This document shows, piece by piece, positions 41,127-53,865 of a DNA stretch of 64,000 bases. This DNA comes from Zelopaecilomyces penicillatus (Eukaryota; Ascomycota; Sordariomycetes; Hypocreales; Pseudodiploosporaceae). The position numbers and the translations under genes are program-made. The stretch's first letter is position 1, and each line of letters begins with the position of its first letter. The notes beneath the pieces were generated by a model. The model ran no database searches and was not told the origin of the DNA. It worked only from the letters and a program-made list of their open reading frames with translations. Where the stretch lies: NCBI GenBank assembly GCA_005765155.1, contig VCCP01000006.1, positions 2,988,501 through 3,052,500 of the forward strand. The letters are read 5' to 3'.

Positions 41127-42461
41127 ATGCCGCAACTAATAATTGCCCGCTCGGCGAGGGGGCTCTTCACGCCGAGCATTGCCGCAACGGCCAGTCCATG
41201 CAGGCACATCGTTCGGTCTCTCTCCACTACAACCCCTCACCAGAGGCACTCCCAAAACGTACATTTATCTGGTTGCTGGCCCCCGCGATCATCTCGATTG
41301 CACCAGAAGCACAATTATATATTCTCATCTTCGCCTTCTTATTTTTCATTTTCGACAATTCAATCATCAAGAGCATACTCATCTGAAGCCATGTCTCCCA
41401 TTCCCAGCAACATGAAGGCCGTCCAGATCGCCAAGAACGGCGGCGTCGAGGTCCTGGAGCACAAGGAAATCCCTGTGCCCTCTCTGCCCAGCAACCATGT
41501 GCTCGTCAAAAACCACTATGCCGGAGTAAACTTCATCGATACCTATTTCCGCACAGGACTCTACCCCACAGCCTCCTTCCCACTCACTCTCGGCCGTGAG
41601 GCTGCCGGTGAGGTTGTCGCCGCACACGAGTCCGTGTCCGGCTTTGCGCCGGGTACCCGGGTCGTCTACATGGTCGGCGCCGAGTCCGGTGCCTACGCCG
41701 AGTACACCGCCGTCGACGCCTCCAAGGCTGTCGCCATCCCGGATGATCTGACGACCGAGATGGCCGCTGCTGTCATGCTGCAAGGCTTGACGGCTTGGAC
41801 TTTTGTTCGTGAGGCGGGCAACGTCCAGCCGGGCCAGTGGGCCCTCGTGCATGCGGCGTCTGGTGGTGTCGGCACGCTGTTGGTGCAGATGTTGCGCTCA
41901 GTTGGGGCCAAGATTATTGCTACGGCCAGCACAGATGAAAAGATGGCACTAGCTCGCAAGAACGGCGCTGAGTGGACAATCAACTCACATGATGATTTGG
42001 TGACCAAGGTGAAGGAAATCACAGGCGGACACGGCGTCGATGTCATCTTTGACGGTGTCGGAAAGGCAACGTTTGATGCAGACCTGCAAATGATTGCGTT
42101 GAAGGGCCATCTTATCTCATTCGGCAATGCTGTAAGTGGCAACCCGGACACCTCTCCTCTCCTCTAATAATATGTAATTATTCTTCTTTACTAATTTGAA
42201 TATCAGTCTGGCGCTGTCCCTCCTGTCAATATCTTGCAGCTTGGTGCCAAGAACGTGAAGCTCATGCGGCCCGTTGTCAACGGATATGTTGCAGAGAGAA
42301 AGGATCTGGAAAAGTACACGTCTGAGCTTTTTGAGCTCGTCACCTCCAAAAAGTTGGAGATTGTCATTCACAAGGTCTACCCCCTTAGCGAGGCTGCGCA
42401 GGCACACTCAGATATTGAGGGACGAGGAACCACGGGCAAACTGCTTCTCAAATGTACTTAG
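41127..42461 (+). CDS. NADPH:quinone oxidoreductase (zeta-crystallin/ZTA1 type, MDR family)
   Basis: Two exons, 41127-42131 and 42207-42461, joined over a 75-nt intron (GTAAGT..ATCAG), give 419 aa. An internal ATG at 41391 (residue 89) gives the usual 331-aa cytosolic size. The enzyme body starts MKAVQIAKNGGVEVL and has NFIDTYFRTGLYP, the Rossmann motif HAASGGVGTLLVQ and FDGVGKATFDADL; zinc ligands of alcohol dehydrogenases are absent, as expected for quinone reductases. It would reduce quinones by one electron using NADPH. The 88-residue leader is Arg/Ser-rich, nearly free of acidic residues and ends SSRAYSSEA, like a mitochondrial presequence, so two compartments are possible by alternative starts. 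Confidence 0.87.
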
Positions 42462-42638
42462 TTTTATTCATCAATAAGAATTAATTTCTATTCTTCAATA
42501 AAGCCCTCTGCCCATCGATATGAATTGACCGACTTCCAATGTATGTTGTAAAGATTATGCACACATACTAGGACAGCAAGTCTATAAAGCTCAAATTCCA
42601 TTTTTATCTTTTAGTTTCTCACTTACTCCTCATTTAAT

Positions 42639-44008
42639 CTAAACCTTAGGTGTCTTGATAGCGGCAAGAAGCTCAGCAGGAGGCTCCTGTCGGTATCCCT
42701 GAGGGTTATTGCTGACCCATCGCCAAAGATCCTCGCAAGCCTTCTCCATAGTCAACTCAGTCTTCCACTTGAGCTCCTCATTAGCAAGCGAGGGGTGCGC
42801 AGTGAGATTAAGGACATCGCCAGTTCTCCGAGCGACAACTTCGTAGGGCAGATCCCGGCCAACTACCTTGCTGAATGCCTTGATCATCTCAAAAACGGTG
42901 CTGCCTCTTCCAGAACCCAGGTTCCATGCCTTGACACCAGGATTGCTGGAGCGGAGGTAGTTCAAAGCCATAAGATGCCCCCTGGCGAGATCGACCACAT
43001 GGATATAATCCCGAATGGCGGTTCCGTCGTGAGAAGCATAATCTACAGTTTGTTAGATATGGGATTCAACAGCTTCAGTAATACATCATGTCCGTTTACA
43101 TACCCTCGCCGAAAACCAATAGCTTATCTCGGTCACCAGTGGCAACCTTGCCCAATAGGGGAAGCAAATTATAAGGTACTCCTTGGGGATCTTCGCCCAT
43201 AATGCCACTAGGATGAGCACCACAAGGGTTGAAGTACCGCAGCAAGGCGCCGTTCCACTGCTCAAAAGGCTTATTGGCCTTCTGCAGGTTGTTCCGCTGG
43301 GCCTTGATATGGTCTGTGATGACATCCTCGATCATAGACTTTGTGCGTCCGTATGTGTTGGTGGGCCCAATGGGGCAGTGCTCAGGGATGGGGATCATGT
43401 TGGGTACCCGAGTCGCGTCGCCATAGACTGTAGCGGATGAGGAGAAGACGATGTTGGTGACGTTGTTTCGGGTCATGGACTGCAGCAGGGCGATGCTGCC
43501 GCCGACATTGACGCGGTAGTATTCGAGAGGGATCTCGGAAGATTCTCCAACGGCCTATCACAAGTAATGCCTAGTCAGTTGCTGCTGTTGCAGGAGTGGT
43601 GTCTCAAATAGGGAGCTTACTTTTAGAGCAGCGAAGTGGATGACGCTGTCGATAGCAGGGTGCTTGGCAAAGACCTCATCTAGGGCCTTCTCGTCTGTCA
43701 CATCGACCTCATAGAAGTCTGGACGGCGACCGCAGAGCTTCTCAATGCGGTCGAGAGCGACCTTTGATGAGTTGTAGAGGTTGTCAACAATGACTACATC
43801 GTAGCCATGCTCTAAGAGAGCCAGGGATGTGAACGAGCCGATGTAGCCCGTTCCACTATACGAAGTCCAACAGCGTCAGCAAATCGGTGTGTCAAGGAGA
43901 ACTCCAATAGCAAACCGCGGCTTTGGTCGAGCAAAGATAGAAATGCGCAACCAAAGCCCAAAAAGCTTCAATGACGTACCCAGTGACGAGAACAGTTCCG
44001 ACAGGCAT
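42639..44008 (-). CDS. GAL10: UDP-glucose 4-epimerase
   Basis: This enzyme interconverts UDP-glucose and UDP-galactose in the Leloir pathway and supplies galactose for glycans. Four exons read on the minus strand are 44008-43980 (only 29 nt), 43855-43621, 43554-43104 and 43042-42639, giving 372 aa. Joining exons 1 and 2 makes the NAD motif VTGGTGYIGS. The active site is S126-S128 in FSSSATVYG and Y156/K160 in NTYGRTK. The C-terminal part has LLRYFNPCGAHPSG, AIRDYIHVVDLA and WNLGSGRGSTVFEMI. Unlike the fused yeast protein there is no mutarotase domain, as usual in filamentous fungi. The gene converges with the quinone reductase, 177 bp away. Confidence 0.95.
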
Positions 44009-45751
44009 TGTGTTGACAGTTGCGGAAGTTGCAAAAATGGGAGATAGGACGAAGGAAGCTGCTGCGACAGAGAAACACTGAGAAAAGAAGCGATAAGTGA
44101 GGGGGTAAAGGTATGACAGCGCCTGGCAGGGTGTCTCCTGGTTTTATCTTGTAGGCGAGGGACAAAAGTGTTGGGTCTGGCGATCATCTCAAATTCTCAA
44201 CCACACCCTTCAGTTTAATGTGGTGGTGGCGGTAGTGGGGGGGAGCGAGGGGGAGGGGCAATCAGCCTGGGCGAAGTGCTGTCTGATGATAAAAGTCGTA
44301 ATAACAGCGCTACACATCAATGCCTGTACAATGAGCCACAATGGGCCTCGTATTTGGACGGCTGGGAAATGTCTCTGATGTCTCACAGCCTCCAGACGGG
44401 CGGTTTTGTTGCTATCATAATTAATGTTTATGAGAGAGAAAATATGCTTCTTCCCTCTTCAAGCCAGCCAACCACCTCGAAACCCATCTAGAGCTGTCTC
44501 AATGCTAAACAACAGAAGCAAAGTGAGGATACCATCTGCAGGGAGGCGCATAACAGACATCATAGGCAAAGCAATCAAGTACATCTGGTGCAAGGATACG
44601 AATGTACATGCACTGCGATCCACCCCACCTCTAAGCTGAGGGCATTGGACTAACGTTAATAAGCTGATTAGCACATGCGAGGAAGTTCTGGTGCAATTGT
44701 AGAATAGCGGTGGGCAATCCCAAATCCCGGGCCGTTGCAGATCACCAAATCAAGCATTTGCGAGTGTGAAACATGAACTTATACAGCGACAAGCTCAGCG
44801 CATGTGTACACTACTGTAGGTGCCTGGTACGCACCTATGCATATCCGCCTGGGCGCCACTGAAGATGGCACGGGTAGCAGGCTATTGTAGGGACCTGGAT
44901 GCAAGGCTCTAGAGAAATGACTTCACAGGCCATGTCCATAAATTTCGGAGTATTCGTTCCTATATCACCATTACTACAGTCAAGCTATGAATCAGCATAA
45001 CCTTCTCAGATTCCCCCCCATCCACAGCTATCAATCTCATTCTTAAGCTGTTGCCTTCCGTAGGTGTGAAGTTGTGGTGGCCTCTACCTGATGGACATTC
45101 GGATCCCCAACCGTGCACGTGACCGCGTTCCACGGTTTCTACAATGCGCCGCTTAAGCTTCGGCGCGTCACGGTTTCCGAGCGCGACGCCAGTCGATCCA
45201 GATCATTGCCCAAAACAAGTCGAAAGGGCACCAGCTTCACCTTCACGGCATTGTCATCGGACGGCCTACCCCTTGATAGTGTTGCTGCGGAATTCCTACA
45301 AATTCAGAAGAAGGCTTAAAACGTCTAGTCTTCCCGCTTGACGGTGGTTCCTTGACGGATTCATTGAGTTATTCACCATGGTTGTCTGTCTGCCGTATCT
45401 CAAAGATGCCCTTTGTTGACCGCCACCATCACAAACGTAACAAATCGGGTGAACGGCAAACAAAGATTTTCACACTCGCCTACTTAGCTGGTCTAAATTC
45501 GAAACTGGGTAGTCTTTGACCAAAGCTTGCTCATTGTTTGGCTCTTTGGAAGTCGGACTTGTGGCTATTTTCTGCTCACATTTCTGACACTTGAAGCCTC
45601 TTGCATCTCACATCGGTTCATCGTTCAAAAAGGTGTGGCGCCTCCCTCGACAACTGTTCACTTCTGTGTTCCATCATCATATCTCGCCAAGTCTCGTCCA
45701 CTACCAAGGCATTTTTCCCCCACAACATTTGCTCTGCTTGGCTTTCTCATC
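44009..45751. promoter_or_regulatory. long divergent intergenic region, GAL10 / SUN-domain gene
   Basis: This 1.74-kb region has no supported gene. A G-rich block lies at 44221-44262 (GGTGGTGGCGG, then GGGGG runs). The frame of the next gene is open back to 45527, but those residues look like leader. Confidence 0.4.
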
Positions 45752-48700
45752 ATGCCCTCAAAAGCTGCGGCTCGTAGGGCTTTGGGCCAGCCTCGTGAGG
45801 TGCCTGTGCCTGCTGCACGTGGATCCGCAATGGATTTTCAGAAACCGAATTTACCTCCGCTTGCAGGGGCTCCCAGTGCTCGAAAACAATATGCCTATGG
45901 CGCTGTTATGGACCCCTTGCCTGCCCGACCAGCTGGAACAACAGTTGAGTTGGGCGATGCGGTTAAGAATGCCCTTGTAGAGTATGAAGTAAGTTACTCG
46001 GACGGGGAGGAGGAGGAAGAATTGCAGCCGGAATTGGTAGAGTACCCATATTCCCAAGATACCGATGAAGACGAGGCCTCGAGGAGCGAGGATGCATCAG
46101 AGCCTAGCGACCCCTCATCAAGCAGCGAAGAATGTAAGTGACCTTTAATGGTATGTATTGCGAAAGTTCGAATGTCTAACTATTGACCAGATCGAGATCC
46201 CGCAACCTCGCAACTCTCCTTGGAGGCGTTGTCAAGAGAGCAACAGGAGTGGGCTTTAAATGGGAGTGAAGTTGGTTCAGAACGAAGCTTCTTTATGGAA
46301 ACCGGCTGCTTTGATGATGCGACGGTAGCCTCAACGAACGGAAGTCTATCTCCAGTTCCTTCTTTTTTAAATCAGTCGGCGAAGCGAGGGTTATCACACA
46401 AGATATTCACGCCACTTGGACCAGCTCGAACTGGCCCTGGAATCCTAGAAACGGAGCATCCAAGCTTGGAAGAACCGGCTTTTGACGAACCCGCAGCAAA
46501 TACAACATCTAATCCCGATTTGCATCAAATGCAAATTCCGTTTGGACCTACTGAGACCGTTGACGAGGACGGCGTTGAAGGGCGGTTTGGCCATGGCTTA
46601 TCGTCATCTGACCCTGCGTCAAATTCATTCGACATGCCGGCTGCTGCAACAGACAAGATGAACAATATGGCTAAGGTTGGTCTTCTTGCTAGCCCCCCAG
46701 ATTCCGACTCGCCTACCATGCGCGCACTTTTTCTCGAGGACAATTCCAAACCATCAAATGCCAATGCTAAGAAAACCAATTCTGGGGGGAGGCATTCAGG
46801 AGTCCGGTCACGAACTTCCGCAAATGATGGATTGCAAGTTCCATCAATAAGTAAAACTGGAAGTGATGAAAATCTTGGCGGTTCAGGACGGTTCGCAAGA
46901 AATACACCAGGCCGCCCAAATCAGACAAGTCTATTCTCACGAGCCATTGGAATTGCCAACAAAGTCAGCCCATTTTCCACCATAGCTCGGTACCCATCTG
47001 ATCACAGTGAACTGGACGCCGCCATTCAGCAAGACATACAAGAGGCAGAAGCAGAGCTGGCTCGAGAGCAACGCGAGGAAGCCGCGGAGGCTCGGCGACA
47101 GAGATGGCAGCAAGGATTTGCATGGCTTCGTCCTCGAAGCCAGTCCGTGGATGACGACCGATCCGATCATGCGCATTCCAATTCGAGTGGTGAATCAGAA
47201 GATGACACCCGCATTAATTGGTGGCAACTTCTCAATCCCTGGACACACTTGAAGGCGTTGCCGTGGCTTGTCGGTAACATATTAAATAAATTTACAGACT
47301 TCGTCTCGAGGCTGGCATACTCTACCACAATACGGCAGTACCTCGCAAACGCCTTCTATTTCTTCGGCGCTTGCGTGGCCCTGATGATGGCACTGTCTTT
47401 CGTCAAAGTGACCACCTCAATGCCCCCTGGTGCGATATCTGAGTTAGTATCGTCGATTGATCTTGGGAACATGGCGAGGGGTGTGAAGACTTACATCCCA
47501 TCCATCTCTTGGTCATCCCCAGATCTTTTAGACCAGCTTCCAAATTTAGAAGACATGGATGGGGATAAAAGATTACGACTTCAAAAGCTGCTTGATCATA
47601 TCATTAGAGACGTTGGTGTGTTGAAGAATGCTGATAAGCTCCATGATACCTCACTTCAGAAACTGGAAACAGTGATTCCGAAAGTTGTTCACATGAAGCT
47701 GATGAATGGCAAGCCAGTCGTTACACAAGACTTCTGGCATGCTATTCGAGATCTTGTTCACGAAGACAAAACGTTGTTGACATTTAACAAGAAGGGAAAC
47801 AATATTGACGCCTCTTCGGAACAACAATGGGAATCCATAGTCTCAAGGTTGGCAAAGGACCCAGCATTTACATCATCAATAAGCTCACGCGTCGATGGCA
47901 TGGAAAATAAACTAAGTGACAAGTTGCCGAGTCTCATGGACACATGGATCAAAAACAACGGACAAAAAGTTTCTAAAATATTGGGCTCGGCACTAAAGGA
48001 TGTGAAATTAGAAGGCTCGCAAAAAACGCTTCAAAAGACACTAGAAGAAATTACGAAAAAGCACGCCAACGACAGTGGGGTTAAGGACACAGTGCTTGTC
48101 ACGCGAGAGGATTTCTTGGCACATATGAAGACTGAATTCGCTGCCCATCGAGCAGAGATCAAGGCTGAGCTTCTGGACCTACATCCACAGCTGGAGCAAC
48201 TGGTGCGAGACTCGGTCAAGCTAGCTACTAAAGACATCCCATTAGGCATGACGCGCGATGAGACTCTAAAGCTAGTCAAAGGGGTCGTGAAAAAGGCCAT
48301 TGCCGATGTGAATTTAGAAGCCATGGCCAAAGGCAAAATTCATGCCCACTGGGACAAGGACTTGAGGAATCAGGTCAACTACTTTGCCCCTGGCTCAGGC
48401 GCTATAGCGGACCCAGTAACCTCATCCAACACATTTCAACCTCACAGTGAATGGAGGATCTTGCGAGGAAAGGCCTATCGCCCACTACCACCCGTGGCAG
48501 CTTTGCTACCATGGGAGGACGACGGAGACTGCTGGTGTGCCATACGCTCCAAGAGTCGTCGAGGCAACCCGCATGGCGCTACTCTTTCTGTTATAATGGC
48601 GAACCACATCATCCCACAGCACCTTGTCATGGAGCATATTTTACTTGGCGCGACAACGGATCCCGGATCTCGACCGCGTAATATCGAGGTGTACGCGCGC

Positions 48701-49000
48701 ATCGAAAATGTAGAGGTGCGAAAGCGCGTTCTCGACTTCTCCGCGGTGCATTTCCCAGACGATACGACCGATTGGGATTTTACACCTGCAGAATATGCCC
48801 AGAGCTACGTCAAGATCAGTCAATTCGTCTATGAAGGTGCTGAGATCCACGAAGGTGTTCACATCCACCGCTTCAGCGACGAGCTCATGGCTCTCAATGC
48901 TGAGACGGATCAAATGATTGTTCGAGCTGTGAGCAACTACGGCGCTGATACTCATACCTGCTTCTACCGGGTGCGGCTCTACGGACACAAAGTCAGTTAG
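45752..49000 (+). CDS. SUN-domain inner nuclear membrane protein (Sad1-like)
   Basis: SUN proteins span the inner nuclear membrane and join KASH partners to link chromatin or the spindle pole body with the cytoskeleton. Two exons, 45752-46133 and 46191-49000, joined over a 57-nt intron (GTAAGT..ACCAG), give 1063 aa. The N-terminal about 480 residues are polar and probably nucleoplasmic. One membrane helix lies near residues 510-530 (YFFGACVALMMALSFV). A long helical lumenal stalk follows, with repeated Lys/Leu heptads. The C-terminal SUN domain (about 860-1063) has FQPHSEWRILRGKAYRPLPP, HIIPQHLVMEHILL, RNIEVYAR and the closing CFYRVRLYGHKV. An acidic patch occurs near residues 80-125. Confidence 0.88.
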
Positions 49001-49781
49001 ACGTTACCATCTAGTCTCCATTGTGCTACATGATATTGTGCTTTTTTTTTTTTTTTTCATTCATATTGCATTGAGCGAGAGGAGGGCGCCTCGGAGTCAT
49101 GGCTATTTTCTTCCTTGTCCCAAATTTTCCCACCCCTCCTACTTCTTATAGCCTTTTTAATCTGACCCTCTTTGGCGGGAGAGAAAGAAACAGTTCATCA
49201 ACATGCATCTGTTGAGGTGGCTGGAAAATGCGATTTTGGGTTTCTTGATGAATGATGCCAACTTTTTATCCCTTATTTAAATATACGAGGGGGTGGATGG
49301 ATGGATGGATGGATGGAAGGTGTGTGGTTTCAAAGAGCAGGGGTTTCTTCTCACTACATACGAAGCGGATGCTTTTTTACAGTTTATCATATATCCGGTC
49401 TTTTTATTTGACCACCACAATGATGATTTTGACCTTTTAGGTAAAAAGGGGGGAGGGGGAAGGGACCTTTTTTGTGTCCTACATGGCAGCAGGTAAGCAA
49501 GGCGTTGTTGGAATAGATACTCGGGCTTTGCGCTTTGATACAACAAAAAATAAAGAGACGCTTTTTAAAAGTCGAAACTGTTCTGTCATCTCTGTGACTT
49601 TGGTAGAAGATGGTTTGTTTTTATATGTTCATCCGCAGTTCTACATTGCCATCTGTCGAACACATCGCAATCACTACTTATAGGAGAGAGAGCATAACCC
49701 ACAAAGACTTTGTACAGAAACAGGGTATATAACCAGATATAATGTATTATGACTACTGCTAATGCTACTCTTATAATAAAT
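49001..49781. other. convergent 3' region between SUN gene and DBP4
   Basis: This 781-bp space holds two 3' ends. It has a T16 tract at 49042-49057 and a TGGA microsatellite of six units at 49294-49317. No gene is recognised. Confidence 0.45.
49294..49317. repeat. TGGA microsatellite, six units
   Basis: Six perfect copies of the tetranucleotide TGGA lie in the non-coding space downstream of the SUN-domain gene. They would be a likely length-polymorphic marker. Confidence 0.85.
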
Positions 49782-52343
49782 TTACGCATCCAGCAATCCG
49801 GCAGCCAGCGCTTCGAGATCCTCAAGCGTCTCGGGCTGTTCATCCACTTCAATAACCTTTCCTCGCTTCTTATTTTTCTTCTTCTCCTTGCGGCTCTTCT
49901 TCTCGTCGTCCGAGTCATTCTCGAACCACTTCTTGGCCCTCTTCCTTGGCGGCTCAGCCTCACCCCCAGACCCATCATCCTCATTACCGTCGTCGTCGTC
50001 GTCGTTGTTGTATTCTCCTGAGATGGGCAACGACCGCAGGAGAGCCAGTGGGTCTTCGCCGTCGTCGTTGGCCGCGACGAGCTGTGGTGCCGAGTCGGAT
50101 TCGTCGCCGGCCAGCTCGAGTGCTTCTCGGGCTTTCCGCTTCTCCATCTTATCCCTCTTCTTCTGCTTGGCCACTTTCTTGTCGTCCACATCAGCCTCCT
50201 TGACACGCGCGGCCTCGTCGTCGACGAATTTCTGTCGCTGCTCTTCAGCGGGCCCTGCTTGTTTGAAGTCATCCTCGTTTTGCATCTCGTAGACCTCGTG
50301 TGGGTTTCCGTCCTCGTCATACACTAGTTTTGAGGGGGCGCCTCTGAACTTGAGCATCTTCTTCTTGGATTGGAGCGCCTTTTCTCGTCGCTTAGAATCC
50401 ACTACGTAGGGCAGGTCGCCACCTACATCCAGCAGTTTGGCTGAGTTGGCAGGTCCGTTGCCGGTCAGCTCGTCCACGTCTGCATCATTCAGCCTTCTCT
50501 TGACCGACAAGAAATCGTCATCATCGTCGTCGTCAGCTGCAGTGCCAATCTTAGCTCCATCCCCATCCTCTCCAACGAGCTTAGAGTAATGACTAGAAAG
50601 AACGTCCTGATTGGTTCGCTCAAACATGCGATCATATTTTGTTCGAACCTCGCCCTTCTTCTTCTTCTTTGTCTTGTCATATTCTCCGTCCAAGTCCATT
50701 TCTGATTCTGATCCACTCGACATGCCCTGGCGCGGGGCATTCTTTATCCGCTTGATATCTTCGCCTTTGTGGAACTTGATTTGCGGGGTACCGGGAAGAC
50801 CAAGGCTCGAAGCGTATTCGTCTAAATCCAACTTGCTAAGATTAAAAATATCCTTGTCTCTTTGTAGATGAATTGACCGTGTGTAACTGATGAATGACTT
50901 TTGTCCCAGATATTTTAAATCTGGATACTGGAAACACATGTTCTGAAGATCATTTTGAATGCTGCGCTTCTTCTTTTCTTTGACGTGGACTTTTTGAATG
51001 GGGATTTTCTTTTGTTCCATGCGTTTCACCATGCCTTCCTCTTCACTCGGGGTCAGAAATAGCACAGCACGGCCGTTGCTCTCAAACCGAGCTGTCCGCC
51101 CCACCCTATGAATATAGGTATCACAATCCTCGGGACAATCCACCTGAATCACCCAGTCGACTGAGGGAAAGTCAATACCTCGGGCGACAACATCGGTAGC
51201 GAACAGACATGATGTCTTGGCAGACGTAAATCTAGATGTGATTTCCATTCGGGCCACCTGTTTTTGTCGGCCATGGAGATGAAGAAGCGGGAGACCGGGT
51301 TGTAAATGACGAAAGCTCTCATAGACAAATCGAACTTGTTTTCCGGAGCTGAGGAAGACAATGATTTTGCTTTTGACATTTGCCTTGATAAATCCATACA
51401 GAGTATCAAGTTTCTCGTGAAGGGGTGTTACAATGTAATGTTGTTGTAGCGTGGTGGGCGTGGCCGTGGTCGCATCCTGATGTACCGAGACGTACTCGGG
51501 GTCTTTGAGACTGAGTCGAGCCAGGTCAGACACTTTCTTGCTCTGGGTTGCACTGAACATGAGGGTTTGTCGAGACTTGGGTAGATGATCAACCAGAGCA
51601 TCAACTGCACTTTGGAAACCCATATCCATGATCCGATCCGCTTCGTCGAGCACCAGAATCTGCAGGTTGTTGGCGTCGAAACCGGCAGTCTGGTCCAGAT
51701 GCTGCAGAATACGACCAGGCGTGCAAACGAGAATATTCATTCGGGCCAAGCGATCTGCTTCCTCCTTTAGGTTCTTTCCACCAATAACCAGGCCCGCCGA
51801 GAAGGAATGATAGCGTCCGATCTTTTTTAGCACCTCGAAGATCTGGACGGCGAGCTCTCGCGTCGGGGAGAGTATAAGGGCACCGAGCCCGTCGAGCTCA
51901 GTCCATTGCGCTCGGTGAAGCTTCTCCAACACAGGGACCAGGAAAGCCAGAGTCTTGCCGCTACCAGTCTTGGCCGCGCCCAGGATATCCTTATCTTTTA
52001 GACCGAGAGGGATTGCCTGCTCCTGGATCTCGGTGAGGTTCTTGAAATGCGACGCATTGAGGCCCAGTGTGGTCTGTTTCGATATAGCGGCGGCGAGGTC
52101 TGCAAAAGTCTTTACATTTCCAGCCTTAGGGTCCTACATTGATGATTGCGCGCTGTGTTAGCGATCAATTCAAAGTATCAATAGAATCATGTCCGCCTAG
52201 GACCAAACCCCACGTACGAGTTCGTTGATGGCTGTCTCCAGCTTCTGCAAATCATCCTGGTCTCTCTTTCGCTTTTGATGGCGGAGTTCTGTCTTTCCCG
52301 GCTTGCGCTCCTTGAGCGTCCGCCCACCAGTTTTCGGCGCCAT
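49782..52343 (-). CDS. DBP4: ATP-dependent RNA helicase DBP4 (DDX10)
   Basis: DBP4 is a nucleolar DEAD-box helicase needed for early 18S rRNA processing, including release of U14 snoRNA from pre-ribosomes. Exons on the minus strand are 52343-52218 and 52133-49782 (84-nt intron, GTACGT..TGTAG), giving 825 aa. Motifs run in order: Q-motif FKNLTEIQEQAIP, AAKTGSGKT, SPTRELA, TPGRILQHLD, DEAD in LVLDEADRIMD, SAT, and HRVGRTAR. The short basic N-terminus (MAPKTGGRTLKERKPGK) and the long acidic/basic C-terminal extension with KKKKK and DDDDD runs distinguish DBP4 from other DEAD-box proteins. Antisense open frames in 49586-50320 are shadows of the low-complexity tail. Confidence 0.94.
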
Positions 52344-53253
52344 CTGTAGTGCCGGGTTGCTGATGGAGGAAATTGTCGTCGGAGGCGTTTCTGGCGATTG
52401 ACGGCTTCGTTGGCTCTGCGTCCTGCCGCGCACTGAGTTGCGTCTACACTAGAAACTTTTTTCTTCTTGGGTGCTGTCGCATCCTTGCTTATCTTATCGG
52501 GAGTGTTTGTGGCTAGTGGGGCACATGTTGACTGTATGTACTACGTATTGTGCAGCAGGTGCTAGCAGCTGTCAGGCTCTATGCTGTACAACTCATTGCA
52601 ATCAGTTACATAATGTTACAAAACAAATCAACTGTGCACATCAAGACATGGATTCCTCTGTATTTACGATACTACTAAGGTAAGATGTTATCGATGCTTC
52701 CTAGCCTATCGTGGCACTCTTTGGCCGGCTGCTTGCACTTTGCCCACCACGACAGTTCATCGGATTATCCGGACAAATCAGGTGACTGTACGACCAGCAT
52801 GGCATGCATAGTCGAGGAACCGCATTGAGCCTGGGTTGCTCGGCAGCATCCGCCAACTCGCGGAATTAACACCGGCTTTGAACACCACACGGCCAAGACT
52901 GAAGTCAGCCTGATCGCCTGCACCCACTGTAAACGGCCACTACACTGCTGTACCTCTCCCTGATTACGGTTTGGGAACGTGCTACTCCAGTTGCACTGAC
53001 CTTGCAGTGAGGCGCAGTCTGGTCACAGGGCTTCACTTTCACTCATTGCCCAACCTCCAACAGTTCCCCGATATTTGGATAAGAAACCAAGACATGCAAA
53101 AGTCGTCCATGGTCTCGTTTACATGATAGTTTGGGTTAAAAATCTGACATCTATCAGTTGCGTCTCCCAAACATTGCTTGAGTACTCTGTCGCCCTGTCG
53201 CTGGCTGGCATCCCCTAATTACCCTATTCCTCCCCAATACTCCAACAGCGTCA
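52344..53253. promoter_or_regulatory. divergent region, DBP4 / small membrane protein
   Basis: This 910-bp region has no recognised gene. The 120 bp next to DBP4 is its probable leader. The rest has neutral composition without repeats. Confidence 0.4.
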
Positions 53254-53865
53254 ATGAAGTCTCCCAAGATACGCATCCCTGGTCCAGACATATTGGCCAA
53301 GACCACACTTACCTATGTCTGGACTCTGGGAATTGTTTTAATTGTTGACGTTGGCATGATGATTGTCTCCATTATGGCCTACACCGGTGCACAGTCTGAA
53401 GACGACAGACCGATCATCAAAAGGACCCATATCACGTTCCCCAAATATGGTCACCATATCCAGCGAACTGAAATAGCAGTGGTACGCAGTCTTATCAACG
53501 TATCCAGATGAGCTCAAAATCCGTTGACGCATGCTATACAGGCCTCATTGGGTGTTGTGGTACACCCAACACTAATAGCAATTGTCATGGCACGCGTATC
53601 TAGAGTCAGCGCGGACTTTACTCATGCACACATATCGCGTGCGAGAGTTGGCATCATTGCATACTCGATGTCTTGGCACGTCATTTCCCTAGGAGCTTGG
53701 TTAACCTGCATCATGTTCCAGGCGCGCTATGTTCCGATATTGGGAACTAATAGGTTGCCTGAATGTGTCAAGTTCGGCGATGAGCTGGCACAATGTGGCA
53801 TGGTGACAGCAAGCTGGATCGTCGCCATGGTCTACTGGTTTGTGCTCTTCTGTCTGATTATCTGA
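53254..53865 (+). CDS. small four-helix membrane protein, family not recognised
   Basis: Two exons, 53254-53481 and 53542-53865, joined over a 60-nt intron (GTACGC..TACAG), give 183 aa; both sides carry membrane helices and the join keeps frame. Helices lie near residues 18-43 (WTLGIVLIVDVGMMIVSIMA), 77-95, 112-132 (YSMSWHVISLGAWLTCIMF) and 160-181 (ASWIVAMVYWFVLFCLI), with a polar loop (about 45-75) and a second loop containing two cysteines. The protein ends immediately after the fourth helix. The layout resembles fungal four-helix MARVEL-like proteins, but I see no diagnostic motif. Function is unknown. Confidence 0.6.

Noticed and set aside
49586..50320. 244-codon minus-strand Arg/Thr-rich frame
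   Set aside because: It is an alternative frame of the charged low-complexity tail of DBP4, which has a clear helicase in the correct frame.
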